From Ruminococcaceae bacterium FB2012 (lineage in GTDB: Bacteria > Bacillota > Clostridia > Oscillospirales > Ruminococcaceae), in contig FMXS01000009.1 in assembly GCA_900104495.1 (NCBI GenBank), forward strand, positions 124,001-188,000: a stretch of 64,000 nucleotides of DNA, written 5' to 3'. A program made the translations under genes and the position numbers. The notes under the pieces were generated by a model. That model saw nothing but the letters and a program-made list of their open reading frames with translations. It searched no databases and had not been told where the DNA came from. The number at the start of each line of letters is the position of its first letter. Within the stretch, counting starts at the first letter, position 1. This document shows positions 57,984 through 64,000 of the stretch, in pieces.

Positions 57984-58481
57984 ATGAGATCAAAATATAA
58001 GGGCTTTACACTGATCGAATTGGTCGTTGTTATCGCCATAATCGGAATACTTGCAGCAATACTTGTTCCTTCTATCATGGGTTATGTCAGAAAGACCAAG
58101 GTCAGAGCTGCCAATATGAATGCTAAGAATGCCTTTACGGCCCTCAACAATGCCGCGACCGACCTTGCCTGTGAGGGCAAGATAAGCAATATCGTCAAGC
58201 ATTCTCCCATTGCTGTCACCGCTTTGAACGAGAACGACGATCTTGAATCTGCCTGCAAGCTTGCGCTTGACAATAACGGCATACATTCGGGCTTTGTCTG
58301 CTGGGACGTCAGTGCCGAGAAAAAGATAATCTGCGCTCAGTGGGCTTCGAGCATAGGCGCAATTGACTATGTCGGCCAGTATCCGAATCCCGCGGATGAT
58401 GCTGATATGGCTCTTACGACACTCGGCAATCTTATCAACAGTTCAAAATGGACGGACGAAACAAGGCCGGATCTAACATAA
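57984..58481 (+). CDS. Type IV pilin-like protein (prepilin N-methylation signal)
   Basis: A 165-residue protein with a short basic leader cut after Gly (KYKG), then the prepilin helix FTLIELVVVIAIIGILAAILVPSIMGY with Glu at +5, required for assembly. The globular part has two or three cysteines and no family mark. It is most like major pilins or pseudopilins. No prepilin peptidase, ATPase or other assembly gene is in the window, so it is an orphan. It has the best promoter in the window and a tandem distal one, suggesting high, regulated expression. Confidence 0.85.
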   Translation: MRSKYKGFTLIELVVVIAIIGILAAILVPSIMGYVRKTKVRAANMNAKNAFTALNNAATDLACEGKISNIVKHSPIAVTALNENDDLESACKLALDNNGIHSGFVCWDVSAEKKIICAQWASSIGAIDYVGQYPNPADDADMALTTLGNLINSSKWTDETRPDLT

Positions 58482-58486
58482 GCAAT

Positions 58487-58518
58487 AAGGTCGGAGAACA
58501 GCTCCGGCCTTTCTTTTT
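58487..58518 (+). terminator. Terminator of the pilin gene
   Basis: AAGGTCGGAG pairs with CTCCGGCCTT (one G-U), followed by TTTCTTTTT. Confidence 0.85.
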
Positions 58519-58529
58519 GGAGTCGAAAA

Positions 58530-59024
58530 ATGGAACATGAGCATATTATTCACGGGTTTGACCCCGTGTATGACGAAAACAGCCGGGTGCTGATACTCGG
58601 AAGTCTGCCCAGCGTAAAGTCCCGGGAGCAGAACTTCTATTACGGTCACTCTCAGAACAGATTCTGGAGGCTTATCGCCGCCCTTCGGGGAGAAAGCGTC
58701 CCGCAGACGGTAACGGAGAAAAAGGAACTGCTCCTGCGCAGCCGTATCGCGGTGTGGGATGTGATCGCCGAGTGCGATATAATCGGATCAAGCGATACAT
58801 CAATAAGAAACGCCGTCCCGGCGGACATAAGGCCGATACTTGAAGCAGCCGATATACGCTGTATTTTTGTTAACGGCGCCGCCGCAGGGAAAATATACGA
58901 CAAATATCAGAAGCCCCTTACGGGCCGCGAGGCTGTCCGTCTGCCCTCAACTAGTCCCGCCAATGCCGCTTTCGGCTTTGAAAGACTGCTGACGGAGTGG
59001 AGCCGCATAAACGAATATCTATGA
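58530..59024 (+). CDS. DNA-deoxyinosine glycosylase (UDG superfamily family 6-like)
   Basis: DNA repair glycosylase of 164 residues, expected to remove hypoxanthine (and possibly other deaminated bases). The motif-I-like LILGSLPSVKSREQNFYYGHSQNRFWRLIAAL and the C-terminal LPSTSPANAAFGFERLL block match this group of UDG-superfamily proteins. IAVWDVIAECDIIGSSDTSI is also typical. It begins 11 bp after the pilin terminator, in an operon with the downstream DUF2461 gene. It could be a uracil or mismatch glycosylase instead. Confidence 0.85.
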   Translation: MEHEHIIHGFDPVYDENSRVLILGSLPSVKSREQNFYYGHSQNRFWRLIAALRGESVPQTVTEKKELLLRSRIAVWDVIAECDIIGSSDTSIRNAVPADIRPILEAADIRCIFVNGAAAGKIYDKYQKPLTGREAVRLPSTSPANAAFGFERLLTEWSRINEYL

Positions 59025-59035
59025 CCGGAGGTCTT

Positions 59036-59767
59036 ATGTTCAAAGGATTTTCAAAGGATGCCGTCCGTTTTATGGCGGATATAAGAGAAAACAACGAAAA
59101 GGAATGGTTCGAGGCTCACAAGCAGACCTATCTCGACGAGGTCTACCGGCCGATGAAGGAGCTCTGCGAGGAAGTCTCAAAGCCCTTTATGAAGATAAGC
59201 GGAATGATGTCCAGGGCAGGACGTATCTATTCCGATCCGACTTTTCCGCCTTACAAAAAATACCGCGAGAATATGTATCTGATCCTCAAGCACGAAACAT
59301 GGGACTGGAGCAAGACTCCCACCATGTTTTTTGAGCTGTCCGGGGACGGTGCTGTATTGGGTTTACGGCTGACGCATCCCGCAGCACCTGTCATGGAGAA
59401 ATTCCGTCAGCGCCTTGTTTCCGACGGCGGAGATCTGCTGAAACTGCTCAAAGGCATCGAACGCGCCGGATTCATCCTCGGCGGCGATGATTACAAGCGC
59501 CCGAAGCCCTGCCCCGATGAAGCCGTCCTTCGGTACTATAACAAAAGAACCCTCCAATTGACGAGATTTATCCCTTCCGGCGAGGATATACTCTATTCGC
59601 AGGAGCTTGCCAAAAAGCTAACCGGCCTGTTCAAAAAACTGCTTCCTCTGAACGAGCTTCTTGAAGAGTTCGTCTCCGAGGCAAATTCCGAAAAGGCCGC
59701 CGCCAAAGAGGAAGCCTTTGCGGAAGCATCCATGCCCAAGGCACCTTCCGATGATTTTATGTGGTAG
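59036..59767 (+). CDS. DUF2461 domain protein
   Basis: A 243-residue cytosolic protein of the DUF2461 family. The N-terminal FKGFSKDAVRFMADIRENNEKEWFEAHKQTYLDEVYRP block is diagnostic, followed by KISGMMSRAGRIYSDPTFPPYKKYRENMYL. Function is unknown. ATG 59036 follows GGAGG by 6 bp; an in-frame upstream start would overlap the glycosylase gene. The stop-to-start distance of 11 bp makes it part of the glycosylase operon. Confidence 0.92.
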   Translation: MFKGFSKDAVRFMADIRENNEKEWFEAHKQTYLDEVYRPMKELCEEVSKPFMKISGMMSRAGRIYSDPTFPPYKKYRENMYLILKHETWDWSKTPTMFFELSGDGAVLGLRLTHPAAPVMEKFRQRLVSDGGDLLKLLKGIERAGFILGGDDYKRPKPCPDEAVLRYYNKRTLQLTRFIPSGEDILYSQELAKKLTGLFKKLLPLNELLEEFVSEANSEKAAAKEEAFAEASMPKAPSDDFMW

Positions 59768-59804
59768 TCAATAGGATATGTTTGCAAGCCTATGAAATAA
59801 TTCA

Positions 59805-59833
59805 TTTACTTTTTCCCGAAGATGTGGTATAAT
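59805..59833 (+). promoter_or_regulatory. Promoter of the GH3 gene
   Basis: TTTACT (59805-59810) and TATAAT (59828-59833) with a 17-bp spacer. Confidence 0.7.
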
Positions 59834-59866
59834 GCTGAAAACTGATCCTGATGGGAGGGGCTTGAT

Positions 59867-62614
59867 ATGAAAGAAAATGATATATTCACCGAACGTGCCC
59901 GCAAGCTGGTGGCGCAGATGACCGAGGAGGAAAAGCTCGGACTGCTTTCAACTCACCACCACGAGATCCCAAGGCTCGGCCTCGGTGAATTTTTTATCGG
60001 CACCGAGGTGGCCCGTGGCTATGTGGGACGTGAACCGGAACGCATCTCTACGGTCTTTCCTCAGCCCGTGGGACTTGCGGCCACCTTTGACCGTGAGCTT
60101 CTTGAACGCCTCGGAGAGATCGCAGGCATTGAAGCGCGGGCTTATTACAACCGCGATAAGCGGGGCGGCCTATGCCTTTGGGGCCCTACGGTGGATATGG
60201 TCCGTGACCCCCGCTGGGGCCGCACCGAAGAAGCCTACGGCGAGGACCCCATGCTTGCAGGTACGCTTACAGCCGTCTACACAAAAGGCATGGCCGGCGA
60301 ACGCAACGGCTATTATATGACGGTCCCCACCCTCAAGCATTTCTGCGCCAACAACAACGAGGAGACCCGCGGGAACTGCAATGCCCGCATCCCCCTTGAT
60401 CTGAAATACGGGTATTACTACGCCGCCTTTGAGAACCCTATTCGGTGGGGCGGCGCCCGAAGCGTCATGGCGGCCTACAACGAGATCAACGGCCTTCCCG
60501 CGATAATGAATCTCGAGCTGGGGACAATGCTGCGGGATCAGTGGGGGCTTTGGTTCGTTGTCAGCGACGGCGGCGATTATTCTCAGAACGTCACCGCTCA
60601 CGGCTTCTGCGAGACACTTTCCGAAAGCTATGTCCTCTCGCTGACCGGCGGATGCGACACTATGACCGATATGGACGAGCTCGTTTCCAAGGCCGCCCGC
60701 AAGGCGCTGGATCAGGGCATTATCACCTGGGAGGAGATAGACCGCTCCATTGAAAGGACTGTCGCCGCAAGGCTCCGCCTCGGACAGCTTGACGAAACTG
60801 AATTCGATAAAATAGACGACAGCGTCATCGACTGTCCCGAGCATCGGGAGATTAATCTCCGTGCGGCAAGGGAACAGGTGGTAATGCTTGCCAACCGAGG
60901 CCTGCTTCCTATCGAAGAGACCCCGGAAAACATTGCCGTGGTGGGACCGCTGGCCGATGAGAACCTTATGGACTGGTACACAGGCTATTCCGCAAGGGAA
61001 GTTTCGGTGCTTGAAGGCATCAGACGGGAGTATCGGGGCTCCATTGTTGAACACGATACCCTTTGGGACAGAGTTTCGGTAATGTGTCCCAACGGGAAGT
61101 ATCTCTCCGCCAAAGAGGACGGGACTGTCATCGCCGATGCCGACCGCGTCACCGACTCCGAGCTTTTTGAACTTCAGGATTGGGGCGAAAACTGGAAAAA
61201 CCTGTTCTCCGTCAAATATCAGCGCTATGTCAGACTCTTTGACGACAATACCATAAAGCTCCACAACCGCCGTATCTATGACTGGTTCACCCGTGAGACC
61301 TTCAATTTCTTCGATTACGAAGGAAAGACGGTCATCGAGGAATTCCTTCATCACAGGCGGCTTGTCTGCGGTCCCGACGGCGTTCTGACCGTGATAAACA
61401 AGCGCTCCGTGGATGACAGTATGCGCTTCAGGATCAATATAGAAAGCTCCGGCGAACAGCGCGCCGCCGATATTGCCGACCGCAACGACCTTGTGATCTA
61501 CTGCGTCGGGAATCATCCGGTGCAGACCGCAAAGGAGTGCTACGACCGCAGGACGCTTTCGCTTAATATCCAAAAGGGCATGACCTTCAAAATGGCTATG
61601 CACAATCCCAATACGCTGCTGGTGCTTGTTTCAAGTTATCCCTATGCCCTTGACGGCGGCGAGGAATTCGCCGGCGCGGCCCTTTGGACCTCTCACGCGG
61701 GAGAGCATCTCGGGACCGCCGTTGCCGAGACCGTCCGGGGCAAGAATCCGCCCTCCGGCAGACTTCCTCTGACATGGTACCGCTCCGAGCTGGAACTGCC
61801 GGATATCGAAAACTACGACATCCGTTCGGCGGGCACGACCTATATGTATTTCACCGGAAAGCCCATGTTTCCCTTCGGTCACGGCCTGACCTACGCTTCT
61901 TTTGAATACAGCGGACTGACCGTCACACAGACCGAAAAAGGCGTCACCGCAGAGCTGACCGTCTCCAACACTTCGGAATACGACAGCGACGAGGTAGTAC
62001 AGCTTTATTTCCGCGCCGAAGGATCGGAATATCAAAGACCGCTGAAAAAGCTCTGCGCCTTTGAGCGTGTGCATATCAAAGCGGGAGAGAGCAGGAAAGT
62101 CACTTTGGAGGCTCCCGCGCATATCTTCCGTATCTATGACTGCCGCTCCGGCAGAATGATGATCGAGGACTGTGACTGTGTATTTATGGCAGGAGCCTCC
62201 TCCGAGGATATACGCTGTACCGTAAGCCTTCATATAGACGGCGAAAAGCCCGGCCTGCGTCCGGACAGCTTCTGTGCTCTCAGCTTTGAATCCGCCGAGA
62301 ACGCAGATATACGCTATTCAAAGAGACTCGGGGAAAGCTATCCGCGCTGCGGCGGATGGACCGCGTCTCTTACCTACGGTGGCGTCTCATTCGGCGGAAA
62401 AAAGCAGATCGTGCTTACCGCAAGTTCGCTGATCGGCTCCCGGGAGCTTTCGCTGTCCTGCTGCGGAGAGGAGATAAAAGTCACCGTCCCAGCCTGCGAC
62501 AGCTATGACAGCTTTGCGGAATGCTCCGCTGACCTCCCCGAAGGCATCAAAGACGGAGAGCTGACCGTCAGGCTCCAAGGCGAATGCAGCCTGCTGAAGA
62601 TCGAACTTCGTTAA
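59867..62614 (+). CDS. Glycoside hydrolase family 3 enzyme with beta-trefoil-like insert
   Basis: Intracellular GH3 (beta-glucosidase or beta-xylosidase type), 915 residues, no signal peptide. The N-terminal TIM-barrel domain (about 1-300) has LCLWGPTVDMVRDPRWGRTEEAYGEDP and the nucleophile aspartate in VVSDGGDYS. The second alpha/beta domain is split by an insert (about residues 400-480) reading NGKYLSAKEDGTVIADA...WKNLFSVKYQRYVRLFDDN, which looks like a fascin-type beta-trefoil. A fibronectin-III-like domain follows (FPFGHGLTYASFEYS), and a C-terminal beta-sandwich (about 790-915) may bind carbohydrate. It is monocistronic, with its own promoter, and probably acts on imported oligosaccharides. 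Confidence 0.9.
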   Translation: MKENDIFTERARKLVAQMTEEEKLGLLSTHHHEIPRLGLGEFFIGTEVARGYVGREPERISTVFPQPVGLAATFDRELLERLGEIAGIEARAYYNRDKRGGLCLWGPTVDMVRDPRWGRTEEAYGEDPMLAGTLTAVYTKGMAGERNGYYMTVPTLKHFCANNNEETRGNCNARIPLDLKYGYYYAAFENPIRWGGARSVMAAYNEINGLPAIMNLELGTMLRDQWGLWFVVSDGGDYSQNVTAHGFCETLSESYVLSLTGGCDTMTDMDELVSKAARKALDQGIITWEEIDRSIERTVAARLRLGQLDETEFDKIDDSVIDCPEHREINLRAAREQVVMLANRGLLPIEETPENIAVVGPLADENLMDWYTGYSAREVSVLEGIRREYRGSIVEHDTLWDRVSVMCPNGKYLSAKEDGTVIADADRVTDSELFELQDWGENWKNLFSVKYQRYVRLFDDNTIKLHNRRIYDWFTRETFNFFDYEGKTVIEEFLHHRRLVCGPDGVLTVINKRSVDDSMRFRINIESSGEQRAADIADRNDLVIYCVGNHPVQTAKECYDRRTLSLNIQKGMTFKMAMHNPNTLLVLVSSYPYALDGGEEFAGAALWTSHAGEHLGTAVAETVRGKNPPSGRLPLTWYRSELELPDIENYDIRSAGTTYMYFTGKPMFPFGHGLTYASFEYSGLTVTQTEKGVTAELTVSNTSEYDSDEVVQLYFRAEGSEYQRPLKKLCAFERVHIKAGESRKVTLEAPAHIFRIYDCRSGRMMIEDCDCVFMAGASSEDIRCTVSLHIDGEKPGLRPDSFCALSFESAENADIRYSKRLGESYPRCGGWTASLTYGGVSFGGKKQIVLTASSLIGSRELSLSCCGEEIKVTVPACDSYDSFAECSADLPEGIKDGELTVRLQGECSLLKIELR

Positions 62615-62618
62615 CAGA

Positions 62619-62656
62619 ACATCGGCTGTATAGCTGAAATGCTTTACAGCCGATGT
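62619..62656 (+). terminator. Inverted repeat after the GH3 gene
   Basis: A 12-bp perfect stem ACATCGGCTGTA / TACAGCCGATGT with a 14-nt loop. The following sequence is AT-rich but not a pure T tract. Confidence 0.65.
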
Positions 62657-62808
62657 AAATTTATTGTAAACTTTGTGAATTTTCGGAGCTTCAATTTAAA
62701 CACAGCACTACAATTTGTGCATAATCAATAAAAACGGACACTAAATATTGTATAAAAATATAAAGTAAAAAAATCGTAAAAACTATAGTATTTTTAAGGA
62801 AAATCTGT

Positions 62809-62814
62809 TATAAT
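62809..62814 (+). promoter_or_regulatory. -10 box upstream of ppdK
   Basis: TATAAT at 62809-62814. The -35 region (62786-62791) is a poor match, so the promoter may need an activator. Confidence 0.55.
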
Positions 62815-62824
62815 GATATTGTTA

Positions 62825-62870
62825 CCGCAGAGGTCCGCGCAGGCAGTTCCCAAGGCGCGGTAAGGTGCGG
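62825..62870 (+). promoter_or_regulatory. Structured 5' leader of ppdK
   Basis: Two nested pairings, CCGCA (62825) with TGCGG (62866) and CCGCGC (62835) with GCGCGG (62855), form a GC-rich stem in an otherwise AT-rich region, directly before the ribosome-binding site. It may stabilise the message or regulate it. No known riboswitch core was recognised. Confidence 0.45.
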
Positions 62871-62899
62871 AATTCAAATATTTTGGAGGTAGAAAACCA

Positions 62900-64000
62900 A
62901 TGGCAAAGTATTGTTACCTTTTCTCGGAAGGCAATGCCAACATGAGAGAGCTTCTCGGCGGTAAGGGCGCTAACCTCGCTGAGATGACCAACATCGGTCT
63001 CCCTGTTCCCCAGGGCTTCACGATCACCACTGAGGCCTGCACTCAGTATTATGAGGACGGCGGCATCAGCGATGAGATCATGGCAGAGATCAACGAGTAT
63101 ATCGTAAAGATGGAAGAGATCACCGGCAAGAAGTTCGGCGATAAGGAGAACCCCCTGCTCGTATCCGTTCGTTCGGGTGCAAGAGCTTCCATGCCCGGCA
63201 TGATGGACACCATCCTCAACCTCGGTCTGAACGAGACTGTTGTTGACACTATTGCTAAGAAGTCCAATAACCCCAGATGGGCTTGGGACTGCTACAGAAG
63301 ATTCATCCAGATGTATTCCGACGTTGTTATGGAAGTCGGCAAGAAGTACTTCGAGCAGCTCATCGACAAGATGAAGGAAGAAAAGGGAGTTAAGCAGGAC
63401 GTTGACCTGGACGCTGACGACCTCAAGAAGCTCGCTAACCAGTTCAAGGCTGAGTATAAGTCCAAGATCGGTTCCGACTTCCCCGACGATCCCAAGGAGC
63501 AGCTGGTCGGCGCTATCAAGGCTGTATTCCGCAGCTGGGACAATCCGAGAGCTAACGTTTACAGACGTGACAACGATATCCCCTTCAGCTGGGGTACTGC
63601 CGTTAACGTTCAGTCCATGGCATTCGGCAATATGGGCGACAACTGCGGTACAGGCGTTGCCTTCACCCGTGACCCCGCTACCGGCGAGAACAAGCTGATG
63701 GGCGAGTTCCTCACCAACGCACAGGGCGAGGACGTTGTTGCAGGCGTTCGTACTCCTATGCCTATCGAGGAAATGGCTGAGAAGTTCCCCGAGGCTTATG
63801 AGGAGTTCGTAAAGGTTTGCCAGATCCTTGAGAACAGATATCACGATATGCAGGATATGGAGTTCACCGTTGAGGACGGCAAGCTCTATATGCTCCAGTG
63901 CAGAAACGGTAAGAGAACTGCTCAGGCTGCTCTGAAGATCGCTTGCGATCTCGTTGAAGAGGGCCACAAGACCGAGCAGGAAGCCGTTGCTATGATCGAT
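62900..64000 (+). CDS. ppdK: Pyruvate, phosphate dikinase (3'-truncated by the window edge)
   Basis: Converts pyruvate, ATP and Pi to PEP, AMP and PPi (or the reverse, in PPi-using glycolysis). The first 367 residues are seen, ending at the window edge with the frame open. The N-terminus MAKYCYLFSEGNANMRELLGGKGANLAEMTNIGLPVPQGFTITTEAC and SVRSGARASMPGMMDTILNLGLN are PPDK signatures; the nucleotide-binding domain continues through GDNCGTGVAFTRDPATGE and MLQCRNGKRT. GGAGGT is 9 bp before ATG 62900. The pyrophosphatase gene in this window would influence the same reaction balance. Confidence 0.97.
   Translation, partial: MAKYCYLFSEGNANMRELLGGKGANLAEMTNIGLPVPQGFTITTEACTQYYEDGGISDEIMAEINEYIVKMEEITGKKFGDKENPLLVSVRSGARASMPGMMDTILNLGLNETVVDTIAKKSNNPRWAWDCYRRFIQMYSDVVMEVGKKYFEQLIDKMKEEKGVKQDVDLDADDLKKLANQFKAEYKSKIGSDFPDDPKEQLVGAIKAVFRSWDNPRANVYRRDNDIPFSWGTAVNVQSMAFGNMGDNCGTGVAFTRDPATGENKLMGEFLTNAQGEDVVAGVRTPMPIEEMAEKFPEAYEEFVKVCQILENRYHDMQDMEFTVEDGKLYMLQCRNGKRTAQAALKIACDLVEEGHKTEQEAVAMID

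Noticed and set aside
56137..57984. Lysine riboswitch upstream of nhaC, because some NhaC-family genes are lysine-regulated and dapF is close by
   Set aside because: The leader is short (about 30 nt from the promoter to the start codon) and no lysine-aptamer core was seen.

Overview
The window is a chromosomal segment of a mid-GC member of the Clostridia, most likely a Ruminococcus-like Oscillospiraceae. The grounds are strong GGAGG ribosome-binding sites, TTGACA/TATAAT promoters with 17-bp spacers, spore-lineage genes (GerW/YtfJ, a DacF-type carboxypeptidase, a SpoVD-like PBP with PASTA domains), a secreted dockerin protein, meso-DAP-type peptidoglycan genes and a pyruvate phosphate dikinase. 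I see no insertion sequence, prophage, CRISPR array or rRNA operon. Both window edges cut genes: an amidase on the left and ppdK on the right.

Layout. 1-6.5 kb: cell-envelope genes (amidase, LCP transferase, VanY-type carboxypeptidase), an acylphosphatase, a zinc-ribbon membrane protein, and an ECF sigma factor overlapping its probable anti-sigma factor. 6.6-7.0 kb: four tRNA genes (Val, Asp, Gly, Cys). 7.2-16.7 kb: a lipoteichoic-acid-synthase-like protein, rpmB, then a long co-directional run (M50 protease, scpA, scpB, DUF2953, a Cys-rich small protein, gerW, a dacF-like gene, rluB, a helical protein). 16.7-19.1 kb: RNase P RNA and a triplicated dockerin protein on the minus strand. 19.3-22.6 kb: an FkbH-like, ACP and unknown-protein trio, followed by inorganic pyrophosphatase. 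22.6-38.5 kb: the division and cell-wall (dcw) cluster: mraZ, rsmH, ftsL, PBP, murE, murF, a degenerate MraY-like gene, ftsW, murG, an unknown bitopic protein, murA, ftsQ and ftsZ. Neither murD nor ftsA is present. 38.6-47.4 kb: a DivIVA-like protein, an orphan fumarase beta subunit, a sigma factor, a tRNA-like element, a zinc-ribbon protein, DUF1858, trmK, nif3, rqcH, a cyclophilin lipoprotein and an aminotransferase. 47.6-50.7 kb: an FprA flavoprotein, then an ApbE / NusG-II / Gx-transporter trio. 50.9-56.1 kb: carA and a carB-dapF fusion. 56.1-64 kb: an NhaC antiporter, an orphan type IV pilin-like protein, a DNA glycosylase, DUF2461, a GH3 glycosidase and the start of ppdK.

Much of the window serves one task, cell-wall growth coupled to division. 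MurE carries the DNPR motif for meso-DAP, and DapF, which makes meso-DAP, is fused to CarB elsewhere in the window. The most unusual observations are that carB-dapF fusion, the MraY-like protein lacking the catalytic aspartates while sitting in mraY's usual place, a tRNA-like element with an 8-nt anticodon loop, the FkbH-ACP-unknown trio, and a fumarase beta subunit separated from any alpha subunit.

All assignments come from reading the sequence. No database search was run, so family names rest on recognised motifs and gene order.
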